64,000 nt of DNA, from positions 62,001 through 126,000 of the forward strand of contig CP182107.1 in NCBI GenBank assembly GCA_051122655.1, read 5' to 3'. Source of the DNA: Pasteurella sp030783905. Lineage in GTDB: Bacteria > Pseudomonadota > Gammaproteobacteria > Enterobacterales > Pasteurellaceae. Both the position numbers and the translations under genes were made by a program. The notes under the pieces were generated by a model, which did not search any database, was not told the DNA's origin, and saw only the letters and a program-made list of their open reading frames with translations. Of this stretch, positions 41,595 to 51,126 are shown piece after piece. Position 1 is the stretch's first letter. Each line of letters opens with the position of its first letter.

Positions 41595-42263
41595 ATGACA
41601 CCACAAACTGAGCAGGAATTATTACAGCGGGCACAGGCAATAGCGGGGCTGCGTTTTGCGGATCTCGCACAACACTTACATATCCCTGTTCCGCCGGACT
41701 TAAAGCGGGATAAAGGTTGGGTGGGGATGTTAATCGAAACCGCACTTGGGGCGACGGCAGGCAGTAAAGCGGAGCAAGATTTTGCGCATCTGGGGATTGA
41801 GTTGAAAACCCTACCGATTAATGCACACGGTCAGCCATTAGAAACCACCTTTGTGAGTCTTGCCCCTTTAACTCAGAATGTTGGGGTGAATTGGGAAAAT
41901 TCACATGTGCGACATAAATTAAGTAAGGTGCTGTGGATTCCTGTAGAAGGGGAAAGACAGATTCCCTTGCCTGAACGCCGTATTGGGCAAGCGATTTTAT
42001 GGCAACCTTCTCCGCAACAAGCCCTGCGCTTGAAACAAGACTGGGAAGAACTGATGGAGTATATCAGTTTAGGCAAACTGGCGCAGATCAATGCCACCTT
42101 GGGTGAGGTATTGCAGTTGCGTCCTAAAGGCGCCAACAGTAAAGCCATCACTCGAGGGATTGGGAAACACGGTGAGATAATTGAGACATTACCCTTAGGC
42201 TTTTATTTGCGTAAGACCTTTACCGCTGAAATTTTACAGCAATTTTTAATCGGTGAAGGGTAA
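41595..42263 (+). CDS. mutH: DNA mismatch repair endonuclease MutH
   Basis: 222 residues (E. coli MutH 229). Nicks the unmethylated strand at hemimethylated GATC sites when activated by MutL. The catalytic D...ExK set is visible in DFAHLGIELKTLPIN. GWVGMLIETALGATAGSKAEQDF and the C-terminal LPLGFYLRKTFTAEIL are typical. No good ribosome site is visible, since the short spacer is an uptake signal; translation is probably coupled to ogt. Presence implies Dam-directed mismatch repair. Confidence 0.94.
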   Translation: MTPQTEQELLQRAQAIAGLRFADLAQHLHIPVPPDLKRDKGWVGMLIETALGATAGSKAEQDFAHLGIELKTLPINAHGQPLETTFVSLAPLTQNVGVNWENSHVRHKLSKVLWIPVEGERQIPLPERRIGQAILWQPSPQQALRLKQDWEELMEYISLGKLAQINATLGEVLQLRPKGANSKAITRGIGKHGEIIETLPLGFYLRKTFTAEILQQFLIGEG

Positions 42264-42329
42264 TTGACTTGGTCTCTTTTACACAACATTATATGATTTG
42301 TTTTATTTTTATAAAAAAAGGAACGTACT

Positions 42330-43058
42330 ATGTTTGAATGGATTGCGAGTCCAGAAGCCTGGGTTGCACTATTTACTTTAGCCGCATTAGAAATCGTATT
42401 AGGTATTGATAATATTATTTTTATTAGTATTTTAGTCGGACGCTTACCGGAACAACAGCGCCAATCGGGACGCTTGATTGGATTAGGTTTGGCGATGGGC
42501 ATGCGGATTTTATTATTACTTTCTCTTTCTTGGGTGATGTCATTAACAACCCCCTTGTTTACGGTGTTCGGGGAAGAAATTTCCGGGCGTGACTTAATTC
42601 TGTTGCTTGGTGGCTTATTCTTGGTGGCCAAAAGTACACATGAGATTCACCACGCGATGAGTCCAGAGGAAGAACATGAGGACGATAAGCCAAAAACAGT
42701 GAGTTTTTTAGGTATCTTAACTCAGATCGCGATTTTAGATATTGTGTTTTCATTGGACTCGGTGATTACGGCAGTGGGCATGGTTGATCAAGTGGGTGTG
42801 ATGATCGTTGCGATTATTATGGCGGTTGGGGTGATGATGTTTGCGGCAAAACCGATTGGCGATTTTGTGGAAACCCATCCAACCTTAAAAGTGTTAGCGC
42901 TGTCTTTCTTAATTTTAATTGGGGTTGCCTTGATAGGCGAAAGTTTAGATTTCCACATTCCGAAAGGCTATATTTATTTTGCGATGGGCTTCTCTGTGGT
43001 GGTCGAAATGATCAATATTAAGATGCGTAAAAAACTGCTTAAAAAACCAAGTGCTTAA
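42330..43058 (+). CDS. ygdQ: TerC family membrane protein YgdQ
   Basis: 242 residues, seven predicted membrane helices. TerC signatures: LEIVLGIDNIIFISILVGRL near the N-terminus and ILDIVFSLDSVITAVGMV in the second half, both with conserved acidic residues inside helices. The mutH-ygdQ order is as in E. coli. TerC relatives act in metal (Mn) export, but this one is uncharacterised. AAAGGAACG precedes the ATG and a strong terminator follows. Confidence 0.9.
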   Translation: MFEWIASPEAWVALFTLAALEIVLGIDNIIFISILVGRLPEQQRQSGRLIGLGLAMGMRILLLLSLSWVMSLTTPLFTVFGEEISGRDLILLLGGLFLVAKSTHEIHHAMSPEEEHEDDKPKTVSFLGILTQIAILDIVFSLDSVITAVGMVDQVGVMIVAIIMAVGVMMFAAKPIGDFVETHPTLKVLALSFLILIGVALIGESLDFHIPKGYIYFAMGFSVVVEMINIKMRKKLLKKPSA

Positions 43059-43068
43059 TTTAACACAA

Positions 43069-43103
43069 ACATGGCAAGCCTGAAGGGCTTGCCATGTTGT
43101 TTT
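43069..43103. terminator. terminator between ygdQ and polA
   Basis: Perfect 12-bp stem ACATGGCAAGCC / GGCTTGCCATGT with loop TGAAG, followed by TGTTTT. It lies between the convergent ygdQ and polA genes. Confidence 0.85.
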
Positions 43104-43117
43104 AGGATCATACTCGC

Positions 43118-45910
43118 TTAATGCGCTTCGTCCCAATTTTTGCCCACACCGACATCCACAATAAGTGGCACCACAAGTTGCGCGGCTTGTTCCATTGTGG
43201 TTTTAATCAGTTGACTAAAGACGTCCACTTTATCGGACCGCACTTCAAACACTAATTCATCGTGTACTTGCATGATCATTTTAATATCAGGCTGTCCGGC
43301 AATTTCGCGATCTAAACTGATCATCGCCCGTTTAATAATATCCGCTGCAGTGCCTTGCATTGGCGCGTTGATGGCGACCCGTTCAGCCGCTTTGCGACGA
43401 ATCGCATTGGAAGACTGGATATCGGGTAAATATAAGCGTCTATCAAACAAGGTAGTCACATAGCCTTGTGCTTTGGCCGTTTGGCGAATAGCGTGCATAA
43501 AGGTTTGTACCCCCGGGTAACGTTGGAAATACACATCTATATATTGTTGTGCTTCATGACGCGGGATGCCTAATTGGCGGGAAAGACCAAAGGCACTCAT
43601 GCCATAAATGAGACCGAAGTTAATGGCTTTGGCACGGCGACGTTGTTCACTGCTGACCTGTTCTAATGGCATGCCAAAGATTTCTGCTGCGGTGGAACGG
43701 TGAATATCTTGTCCTTCATTAAACGCCTTGATAAGCCCTTTATCTTGGGATAAATGCGCCATAATCCGTAGCTCAATTTGCGAATAGTCAGCCGCGACAA
43801 TTTGATAACCTTCTGGTGCAATAAAGGCTTGTCGAATTCGACGGCCTTCCTCATTACGGATGGGGATATTTTGTAAATTCGGATCACTGGACGAAAGACG
43901 CCCAGTGGCCGTTACGGCTTGGTGATAAGAGGTATGAACACGTCCTGTGTCTTTATTTACCATTTGTGGCAATTTATCGGTATAAGTGGATTTTAATTTA
44001 CTTAACCCGCGATGTTCCACTAAGAGTTTTGGTAATTCATGTTCGTAGGCAAGTTCTTCTAATACTTCCTCGTTGGTTGAAGGCGCACCTTTAGGGGTTT
44101 TCTTCAAAACAGGTAAGTGCAATTTATCAAACAAGATCGCTTGTAACTGTTTAGTTGAGGCGAGATTAAACGCTTCCCCAGCCAATTCGTAAGCTTGTTG
44201 TTCAAGTGCGGTCAGTCTGTCCCCAATTTGTTGTGAGTGACTAAACAGCGCATCGCTGTCAATGAGTACCCCGTGGCGTTCGATGCGTGACAGCACTGAG
44301 GCTAACGGTAGCTCGATGGTTTGGTATAACTGGACTAAATCAGGTTGGGCACTGACTTTTTGCCATAATACTTGCTGTAATTTCATGGTAATATCCGCGT
44401 CTTCTGCCGCATACTCAGCGGCCTGTTCAAGCGGAATCTGATTGAAGGTTAATTGTGATTTACCTTTTCCTGCAATATCTTCAAAGCTAATTGTTTGGTG
44501 ACCTAAATAGCGCTTAGCGAGATCATCCATATTGTGACGCCCAGTACTGTCTAGCACATAAGACAGTAACATTGTGTCGTACGCCACCCCCTGAACGTCA
44601 ACACCATAGCGAGCAAAGATACTTAAGTCATATTTAATGTTTTGTCCTACTTTTTGGATATCAGGATTGGTTAAAATCGGTTTGAGCAAAGCTAAGGCAG
44701 TGTGCAAATCCACTTGTGGTGGGGCGCCAATATAATCGTGGCAGAGTGGTAAATAGGCGGCTTCGCCATTTTCCAGTGCGAAAGAGATCCCCACTAAATG
44801 TGCCACCATATAATCTAAATTATCGGTTTCTGTATCAATGGCAATACACTTCGCTTGTTTTAGTTTCGCTAACCAAGGCTGGAGATCATCTAAGCTAAGA
44901 ATACATTGGTATTGGCTACGATCAATGTTGACATTAACGCTATGCGCTACCTGATGTGTCTGTGGTGTGGCTTGGTAAGGATTGAGTTTAACAGCCTGTT
45001 CTACACCGTTAGTGACCGAGCTTTCGCCCCCATTCATCATTTCACTTAGCCAACGTTTAAATTCATAACGAGCAAAATACTCAATTAATTCGTCTTTATT
45101 TGCCTTTCCCAAGGTGAGTTGTTCGGGTTCAATATCAAGTGATACATCGGTTTTGATTGTGGCAAGTAAATAAGACAAATCAGCAAGTGCTTTCGCGTCG
45201 GCTAATTTATTGCCTAATGTTTTGGCACCGCGTATTGATAAATTGGCCACTTTATCGAGATTGGCATAAATTTCTGCCATACTACCAATGCCTTGTAGGA
45301 GCGCTAATGCGGTTTTTTCACCGACACCAGGCACGCCGGGGATATTATCAGAACTATCTCCCATTAAGGCGAGGTAATCAATAATTAATTCGGGAGGGAG
45401 ACCATATTTGTCAAGCACACCTTCTCGGTCTAGTAGGGTGTTGTTCATGGTGTTGATAAGCATAATGTTGTCATCCACTAGCTGAGCCATGTCTTTGTCG
45501 CCAGTACTGATTAACACTTTTTTCCCCACGCGAGAGGCTTGTACTGCAAGGGTACCGATGACATCATCAGCTTCCACCCCTTCTACCACTAATAGCGGAA
45601 TACCTAAGGCACGAATGATATTATGCAAGGGAGTAATTTGACTGCGTAATTCATCAGGCATTGGCGGGCGGTGCGATTTGTACTGTTCAAAAATTTCATC
45701 ACGAAAGGTTTTGCCTTTCGCATCAAATACCACGGCAATATGGCTTGGTTGCACTTGTGAAATGAGGCTTTTTAACATATTTAATACACCGTACATTGCC
45801 CCTGTTGGCTCATTCAACGAGTTGGTTAAAGGGGGAAATGCATGAAATGCACGATATAGATAAGAAGAACCATCCACGAGGACTAAAGGGTTATCTGCAA
45901 TTTGGGCCAT
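43118..45910 (-). CDS. polA: DNA polymerase I
   Basis: 930 residues (E. coli 928). Three domains: 5'-3' exonuclease (VLVDGSSYLYRAFHAFPPL, GSSDNIPGVPGVGEKTA), 3'-5' proofreading exonuclease with CIAIDTETDNLDYM, so its first metal-binding acids are present, and a family A polymerase (IVAADYSQIELRIMAHLSQD, RRAKAINFGLIYGMSAFGLS, MQVHDELVFEV). Fills gaps in repair and replaces RNA primers. Two exact uptake signals lie inside the gene (43237-43245, 44203-44211). Confidence 0.98.
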   Translation of the reverse strand: MAQIADNPLVLVDGSSYLYRAFHAFPPLTNSLNEPTGAMYGVLNMLKSLISQVQPSHIAVVFDAKGKTFRDEIFEQYKSHRPPMPDELRSQITPLHNIIRALGIPLLVVEGVEADDVIGTLAVQASRVGKKVLISTGDKDMAQLVDDNIMLINTMNNTLLDREGVLDKYGLPPELIIDYLALMGDSSDNIPGVPGVGEKTALALLQGIGSMAEIYANLDKVANLSIRGAKTLGNKLADAKALADLSYLLATIKTDVSLDIEPEQLTLGKANKDELIEYFARYEFKRWLSEMMNGGESSVTNGVEQAVKLNPYQATPQTHQVAHSVNVNIDRSQYQCILSLDDLQPWLAKLKQAKCIAIDTETDNLDYMVAHLVGISFALENGEAAYLPLCHDYIGAPPQVDLHTALALLKPILTNPDIQKVGQNIKYDLSIFARYGVDVQGVAYDTMLLSYVLDSTGRHNMDDLAKRYLGHQTISFEDIAGKGKSQLTFNQIPLEQAAEYAAEDADITMKLQQVLWQKVSAQPDLVQLYQTIELPLASVLSRIERHGVLIDSDALFSHSQQIGDRLTALEQQAYELAGEAFNLASTKQLQAILFDKLHLPVLKKTPKGAPSTNEEVLEELAYEHELPKLLVEHRGLSKLKSTYTDKLPQMVNKDTGRVHTSYHQAVTATGRLSSSDPNLQNIPIRNEEGRRIRQAFIAPEGYQIVAADYSQIELRIMAHLSQDKGLIKAFNEGQDIHRSTAAEIFGMPLEQVSSEQRRRAKAINFGLIYGMSAFGLSRQLGIPRHEAQQYIDVYFQRYPGVQTFMHAIRQTAKAQGYVTTLFDRRLYLPDIQSSNAIRRKAAERVAINAPMQGTAADIIKRAMISLDREIAGQPDIKMIMQVHDELVFEVRSDKVDVFSQLIKTTMEQAAQLVVPLIVDVGVGKNWDEAH

Positions 45911-46056
45911 AAGTTATCCGTTTATCTAAATAAAAATAGGTTGCTATTATAACGTAAAACCGCCAAAAGGCGTTTAAAAAGCACAAGCTTTTCAATTTTG
46001 ATGGGGGCGTAGCGTGCGCCAGAGGAAGTGACAATAGTCATTTTGAATAAAAAATA

Positions 46057-46072
46057 TGTGATCTAAATCACA
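46057..46072 (+). promoter_or_regulatory. CRP binding site before hel
   Basis: TGTGATCTAAATCACA, both half-sites perfect (TGTGA-N6-TCACA). If the -10 is TACATT at 46113-46118, the site centre falls near -60, a class I activator position. Suggests cAMP-CRP activation of hel. Confidence 0.8.
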
Positions 46073-46159
46073 TTCAATGCGCTGATTTATGACAAAAAGG
46101 GAAAGAATTTGCTACATTACTAATCCCATCGTTAGAATGGAGTTTTCAAGGAGAATACA

Positions 46160-46978
46160 ATGAAGCAATTTAAATTATCAGTGATTGCCGTGAGTTCACT
46201 CGTTTTATTAGCGGCGTGTTCAAACCAACAAACTGTTGAGCAAGCGAATCAAGCGAAATTGCAACAACAAGTGGCAATGGGCTTAATTTGGACACAGCAA
46301 TCGGGCGAATATGCAGCATTAACCCATCAAGCGTTTAATTCTGCCAAAGTGGCGTTTGATCATGCTAAAGCGAAAAAAGGCAAGAAAAAAGCCGTGGTGG
46401 TGGATCTCGATGAAACCATGCTTGATAACAGCGCTTATACAGGGTGGCAAATTCAAAGCGGGCAAGATTTCTCACCAAAAACCTGGACAAAATGGGTTGA
46501 TGCAAGACAATCCGCACTTATCCCGGGTGCCGTTGAGTTCTCTAACTATGTTAACGCGAATGGTGGTACCGTTTTCTTTGTTTCCAACCGTCGTGATGAT
46601 GTAGAAAAAGCGGGTACAGTAGATGATATGAAACGCCTTGGCTTTACTGGCGTCAATGAAAAAACGTTATTGTTGAAAAAAGATAAATCCAACAAATCGG
46701 TGCGTTTCAAACAAGTTGAAGATATGGGATATGACATCGTGTTATTTGTGGGTGATAACCTAAATGACTTTGGTGATGCCACTTATAAAAAATCTAACGC
46801 AGAGCGTCGTGATTTTGTGGCAAAAAATAGCAAAGCATTTGGTAAAAAATTCATCATGCTACCCAATACCCAATATGGTGACTGGGAAGGTGGCTTAGAT
46901 AAAGGCTACTTCAAAGGTGATTCGCAAAATAAATTAGACATCCGAGCGAAAGCAATTCATGCTTGGGACGGTAAATAA
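46160..46978 (+). CDS. hel: lipoprotein e(P4), class C acid phosphatase
   Basis: 272 residues. Lipoprotein signal with lipobox LAAC (Cys20). HAD-type class C phosphatase: VVVDLDETMLDNSAYTGWQ holds the DxDxT nucleophile motif, FVSNRRDDVEKAG the second motif and VLFVGDNLNDFGDAT the acidic pair. In Haemophilus the protein is an outer-membrane NMN/NAD-nucleotide phosphatase needed to use external NAD precursors. CAAGGAG precedes the ATG. Transcription probably depends on the CRP site upstream. Confidence 0.95.
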   Translation: MKQFKLSVIAVSSLVLLAACSNQQTVEQANQAKLQQQVAMGLIWTQQSGEYAALTHQAFNSAKVAFDHAKAKKGKKKAVVVDLDETMLDNSAYTGWQIQSGQDFSPKTWTKWVDARQSALIPGAVEFSNYVNANGGTVFFVSNRRDDVEKAGTVDDMKRLGFTGVNEKTLLLKKDKSNKSVRFKQVEDMGYDIVLFVGDNLNDFGDATYKKSNAERRDFVAKNSKAFGKKFIMLPNTQYGDWEGGLDKGYFKGDSQNKLDIRAKAIHAWDGK

Positions 46979-47002
46979 ACTGCTCCTCTTTTTAAACTCA
47001 TG

Positions 47003-47028
47003 TGCGGTGAATTTCACCGCATTTTTTT
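47003..47028 (+). terminator. terminator after hel
   Basis: Stem TGCGGTG / CACCGCA with loop AATTT, followed by TTTTTTT. Confidence 0.85.
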
Positions 47029-47100
47029 CGTTTCATTTTCCTATCGCATTTTGACGATATAACTTATATCATTAGCGGATTCTTTTTATAGGCAGTCAAA

Positions 47101-47322
47101 ATGCAAAAATCGTGCTTACTTTTGATAAGCCTTTTAGGCTTACATGGCTGTGGGACTATCGTGAAATTAGTTGATCCCACGCAACCCTATTCAGCGTATG
47201 CGGGCACAACATATGATCTTGATATGGCAAAACAATGGGGATTACCTATTTTAGATTTGCCACTCTCTTTTATATTGGATACCGCATTACTGCCTTATGT
47301 CTGGACGCAAGAAATCGAATAA
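47101..47322 (+). CDS. YceK/YidQ-type small lipoprotein
   Basis: 73 residues. Signal MQKSCLLLISLLGLHGC with lipobox LHGC (Cys17). The mature part GTIVKLVDPTQPYSAYAGTT, then LPILDLPLSFILDTALLPY, matches the YceK/YidQ (DUF1375) family of small lipoproteins seen in many gammaproteobacteria. Function unknown. The rep gene starts 7 bp downstream, so the two may be co-transcribed. Confidence 0.82.
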   Translation: MQKSCLLLISLLGLHGCGTIVKLVDPTQPYSAYAGTTYDLDMAKQWGLPILDLPLSFILDTALLPYVWTQEIE

Positions 47323-47329
47323 ATGACCC

Positions 47330-49345
47330 ATGAAATTAAATAAACAGCAACAACAAGCCGTAGAATACGTCACCGGACCTTGCTTAGTGCTCGCTGGGGC
47401 GGGTTCGGGTAAAACACGGGTTATCATTAATAAAATTGCCCATCTAGTGGCTAAGTGCGGTTATTTACCACGTCAAATCGCAGCGGTTACCTTTACCAAT
47501 AAAGCCGCGCGTGAAATGAAAGAACGTGTGGCACATTCCATCGGTAAAGAGGCTAGTCGTGGTCTGATTGTCTCCACGTTTCATACCTTAGGTTTTGATA
47601 TGCTCAAACGTGAATATAAGCACTTGGGCTTTAAAGCAAATATGACGTTGTTTGATGAGCATGATCAATACGCCTTATTAAAAGAGTTAACGGCAGATGT
47701 ATTGTGCGAGGATAAGGACTTACTGCGCGAATTAGTCGCAGCCATTTCTCGTTGGAAAAATGATTTGATTTTGCCACAGCAGGCAAAACAACAGGCACGT
47801 GATCAAAAACAACAGACATTGGCGGAATGTTATGCGCGTTATGAGCAACAAATTCGTGCCTATAATGCGTTGGATTTTGATGACTTAATTATGCTACCGA
47901 CGTTATTACTGAAACAAAATGAAATGGTGCGAGCCAAGTGGCAACAAAAGATCCGTTATTTACTAGTGGATGAATATCAAGATACCAATACTAGCCAGTA
48001 TGAATTGATTAAATTGTTAGTTGGCGAGCGCGCTTGCTTTACCGTGGTGGGCGATGATGATCAATCAATTTATTCTTGGCGTGGCGCGCAACCACAAAAT
48101 ATGATGCGACTGAAAACCGATTTCCCTCACTTAGAAGTGGTGAAATTAGAACAAAATTATCGCTCAACGCAACGCATTTTACACTGCGCCAATATTTTGA
48201 TTGATAATAATGAGCATGTATTTGATAAAACACTTTTTTCGACCTTAGATCAAGGGGAAAAGTTACAGGTTATCGAAGCAAAAAATGAAGAAGAGGAAGC
48301 GGAACGTGTGGTCGGTGAATTAATCGCACACCGTTTTATGCGCAAAACCAAGTATAAAGATTATGCCATTTTATATCGTGGTAATCATCAATCGCGTTTG
48401 TTGGAAAAAGTGCTGATGCAAAACCGTATTCCCTACAAAATTTCGGGGGGGACATCGTTTTTCTCGCGCGCGGAAATTAAAGACATGATGGCGTATTTGC
48501 GTTTAGTGGTGAATCAAGATGACGATGCGGCATTTTTACGTGTTGTGAATACGCCTAAGCGGGAAATTGGCACGGTAACCTTACAAAAATTAGGTGAGTT
48601 AGCCCATGAAAAGCATTGCAGTTTGTTTGAGGCAATTTTTGATTTTGAACTCATCCAACGTATTACTCCCAAAGCCTATAATGCATTACAGCATTTTGGG
48701 CAGTGGATTGTCCAATTAAGTGATGAAGTGAGTCGCTCAGAACCAGAACGGGCGATTCGCAGTATGTTGGCACAATTGCATTACGAAGAATATTTATACG
48801 AATATGCCACCAGTCCAAAAGCCGCAGAAATGCAAAGTAAAAACGTGGCGACCCTGTTTGACTGGGTTGCGGAGATGCTCAAGGGAAATGAGATTGACGA
48901 ACCACTCACGCTTAATCAAGTTGTTACGCGTTTAACCTTACGTGATATGTTAGAAAGAGGGGAGGAGGATGAGGAAAGTGATCAGGTACAATTAATGACC
49001 TTACATGCCTCTAAAGGTTTAGAGTTTCCCTATGTTTTTTTAATTGGCATGGAAGAGGGCATTTTACCACACCAAACCAGTATCGATGAGGATAATGTAG
49101 AAGAAGAGCGCCGTTTAGCTTATGTGGGCATTACGCGTGCCCAACAAGGCTTAACCTTTTCGTTGTGTAAAGAAAGACGTCAATTTGGTGAGTTACTTAA
49201 ACCTGAAGCCAGTCGCTTTTTAGCGGAATTACCCGCAGATGATGTTCAGTGGGAACGTGATAAACCCCCTTTAACGCAAGAACAAGTCCGTGAAAATACC
49301 GCCACACAATTAGCGAATTTGCGTGCGATTTTGCGCGGCAAATAG
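47330..49345 (+). CDS. rep: ATP-dependent DNA helicase Rep
   Basis: 671 residues (E. coli Rep 673). UvrD-type superfamily 1A helicase that moves 3'-5' and clears proteins ahead of forks. Motifs: LAGAGSGKTRVI (Walker A), AAVTFTNKAAREMKERV, RYLLVDEYQDTNTSQ, VVGDDDQSIYSWRGA, LMTLHASKGLEFPYVF and EERRLAYVGITRAQ. The ATG follows a short lipoprotein gene. Stop precedes the tRNA promoter by 71 bp. Confidence 0.97.
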   Translation: MKLNKQQQQAVEYVTGPCLVLAGAGSGKTRVIINKIAHLVAKCGYLPRQIAAVTFTNKAAREMKERVAHSIGKEASRGLIVSTFHTLGFDMLKREYKHLGFKANMTLFDEHDQYALLKELTADVLCEDKDLLRELVAAISRWKNDLILPQQAKQQARDQKQQTLAECYARYEQQIRAYNALDFDDLIMLPTLLLKQNEMVRAKWQQKIRYLLVDEYQDTNTSQYELIKLLVGERACFTVVGDDDQSIYSWRGAQPQNMMRLKTDFPHLEVVKLEQNYRSTQRILHCANILIDNNEHVFDKTLFSTLDQGEKLQVIEAKNEEEEAERVVGELIAHRFMRKTKYKDYAILYRGNHQSRLLEKVLMQNRIPYKISGGTSFFSRAEIKDMMAYLRLVVNQDDDAAFLRVVNTPKREIGTVTLQKLGELAHEKHCSLFEAIFDFELIQRITPKAYNALQHFGQWIVQLSDEVSRSEPERAIRSMLAQLHYEEYLYEYATSPKAAEMQSKNVATLFDWVAEMLKGNEIDEPLTLNQVVTRLTLRDMLERGEEDEESDQVQLMTLHASKGLEFPYVFLIGMEEGILPHQTSIDEDNVEEERRLAYVGITRAQQGLTFSLCKERRQFGELLKPEASRFLAELPADDVQWERDKPPLTQEQVRENTATQLANLRAILRGK

Positions 49346-49415
49346 TTTTTTTTGGGGTATTTGATGGAATTTGTAGAGAATTCAGTCAACTGAATAATTT
49401 TTTTGTAAAAATGAT

Positions 49416-49443
49416 TTGACTTATTTTTAGAAAAACGTATTAT
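49416..49443 (+). promoter_or_regulatory. promoter of the tRNA cluster
   Basis: TTGACT at 49416-49421 and TATTAT at 49438-49443, 16 bp apart, followed by the GC-rich discriminator ACCGCCC, the pattern of stringently controlled stable-RNA promoters. About 20 bp before the tRNA-Ser. Confidence 0.75.
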
Positions 49444-49463
49444 ACCGCCCACAAACCGATTGC

Positions 49464-49556
49464 GGTGAGATGGCCGAGAGGCTGAAGGCGCTCCCCTGCT
49501 AAGGGAGTATGGGGTCAAAAACTCCATCGAGGGTTCGAATCCCTCTCTCACCGCCA
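49464..49556 (+). tRNA. tRNA-Ser (GCT)
   Basis: 93 nt including encoded CCA. Acceptor GGTGAGA / TCTCACC, anticodon stem CTCCC / GGGAG with loop CTGCTAA (anticodon GCT, reads AGC/AGU), a long variable arm typical of serine tRNA, and GGTTCGAATCC in the T arm. Corresponds to E. coli serV. Confidence 0.97.
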
Positions 49557-49606
49557 TTTACTCAAGTATTTTACTGAGTCAATCTTGGCGAAAGTAAAAT
49601 CGTGCT

Positions 49607-49683
49607 GCACCCGTAGCTCAGCTGGATAGAGTACTCGGCTACGAACCGAGCGGTCAGAGGTTCGAATCCTCTCGGGTGCGCCA
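49607..49683 (+). tRNA. tRNA-Arg (ACG), copy 1
   Basis: 77 nt with CCA. Acceptor GCACCCG / CGGGTGC, anticodon stem CTCGG / CCGAG with loop CTACGAA, anticodon ACG (wobble A would be edited to inosine by TadA). Corresponds to E. coli argV/Y/Z/Q. Confidence 0.97.
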
Positions 49684-49748
49684 TTTTAATTAGACTCTAC
49701 TGATTAAAGTGGTGAAAGCAAGTCAATAAAATCAGGTTATATCAATAC

Positions 49749-49825
49749 GCACCCGTAGCTCAGCTGGATAGAGTACTCGGCTACGAACCGAGCGGTCAGA
49801 GGTTCGAATCCTCTCGGGTGCGCCA
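49749..49825 (+). tRNA. tRNA-Arg (ACG), copy 2
   Basis: Identical in sequence to the copy 142 bp upstream; the spacer between them is unrelated to the first spacer. Anticodon ACG. Confidence 0.97.
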
Positions 49826-49927
49826 TTTCATTCTCCTTTCTCCTTTCTCTTTTTTCATTCAGCTTATCCAAAATTCTTGCATGTAGCTTATTTTTTAGTC
49901 GATAGCGTTCGCGTCATTGGCGTCAAG

Positions 49928-50347
49928 TCATATTGTATGGCGTGACTGAGAACGGGTTAGGCAATACGTATGACGTTTCTTTAAAATATCGGGCTGATCC
50001 AACAATAACGAATAATAGTTTGCTAAAAAATAGGTTTGTTCATTGTCAGGAATGGGAAACGGAATGAGATTCAGTATTTCTTGATGCATGGCAGAAACAG
50101 CGGGAAAGCAGACCGCACGTTGAATTTTTATCTGAAAATCTTTATGCAAGGGGGAGGCACAATGTTGTCGTTTAATCCGACCTAGCGCATTAGCCAAATG
50201 AATCAGGAGGGTTTTCACTTGTATCGTGTTGACATCTACATGCCAGTGTCGCGCCAAATGTGCTTGTGTATTAAATACAATCTCGACAATTTGGGCGTCA
50301 ATTAACTTTCGCACTTGTAACATTTTTAAGTGTGATTCAATATCCAT
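49928..50347 (-). CDS. stand-alone PRD-domain-like protein
   Basis: 139 residues. The stretch VKTLLIHLANALGRIKRQHC, with His50 and Arg57/Arg60, resembles the first conserved block of PTS regulation domains (PRD), and IPDNEQTYFLANYYSLL resembles the second, although the second histidine is not in the usual place. No RNA-binding (CAT) or HTH domain accompanies it. It is transcribed towards the tRNAs, opposite to yqaB, a position where E. coli has no gene. Function unknown; possibly a PTS-linked sensor. Confidence 0.6.
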   Translation of the reverse strand: MDIESHLKMLQVRKLIDAQIVEIVFNTQAHLARHWHVDVNTIQVKTLLIHLANALGRIKRQHCASPLHKDFQIKIQRAVCFPAVSAMHQEILNLIPFPIPDNEQTYFLANYYSLLLDQPDILKKRHTYCLTRSQSRHTI

Positions 50348-50469
50348 TTTCCCCCCGCCACCTATTGCCTTGCAGTCTAGCTTACTTTCTTAAAATTAAA
50401 TAGTGCAGAGATCACAATTTTATCGCAAAATAACGCCTAGTATTTTGAAAACAATAGCAAGAGTGACGT

Positions 50470-51069
50470 ATGTTGGATGCAAAGATTTTAGCGCAATATT
50501 CTGGATTAATTTTCGATATGGATGGGACGGTTGTGGATACCATGCCTTGCCATGAACGGGCTTGGCTCAAAGTGGCGGAAACCGTCGGCTATCCGTTATC
50601 CCCGTCGGTGATGTATGAACTTGCCGGTGCGCCACTTTGTACCATTGCAGTGGAAATGATGCAGCGTGCGAATATGCCTTTAACACAATTACAGGAAGTG
50701 ATGACACTTAAACGTCAATTTGGTCATGCTTTCATCATGGCGGAAGCCACATTGTTACCAGCAGCAGAAATTGTTAAAACCTATCATCATAAAAAACCAA
50801 TGGCGTTAGGCACAGGATCGCACCGTGAAATCACGCATAAGTTATTAAACAAATTAGCCATCGCCCATTGTTTTGGTGCAGTGGTGACTTCTGAAGATGT
50901 CACTCAACACAAGCCGGCGCCAGATACATTTTTACGTTGTGCTGAATTAATTGGGGTGAATCCGCATACTTGTCTGGTATTTGAGGATGCGGATTTAGGC
51001 GTGCAAGCTGGGCTAGCTGCGGGCATGCATGTGTTTGATGTGCGGACTCATCAATTACATAAGGGTTAA
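50470..51069 (+). CDS. yqaB: HAD phosphatase YqaB (beta-phosphoglucomutase-like)
   Basis: 199 residues. HAD subfamily IA motifs: FDMDGTVVDTMPCHERAW (nucleophile Asp and second Asp), LGTGSHREITHKLL (motif II) and HKPAPDTFLRCAE, then VFEDADLGVQAG. E. coli YqaB dephosphorylates fructose 1-phosphate. The gene order tRNA-Ser, tRNA-Arg, yqaB, yqaA is the same as in E. coli. Followed 57 bp later by yqaA. Confidence 0.9.
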   Translation: MLDAKILAQYSGLIFDMDGTVVDTMPCHERAWLKVAETVGYPLSPSVMYELAGAPLCTIAVEMMQRANMPLTQLQEVMTLKRQFGHAFIMAEATLLPAAEIVKTYHHKKPMALGTGSHREITHKLLNKLAIAHCFGAVVTSEDVTQHKPAPDTFLRCAELIGVNPHTCLVFEDADLGVQAGLAAGMHVFDVRTHQLHKG

Positions 51070-51126
51070 TGTTTTAAAGTGGATTGGGTTTTATTGTGAT
51101 CCACAGGAATAAGAGATGAACATTTA

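Noticed and set aside
49464..49825. tRNA cluster as an integration site for a mobile island
   Set aside because: No integrase gene and no partial tRNA repeat nearby; the surrounding order matches E. coli.
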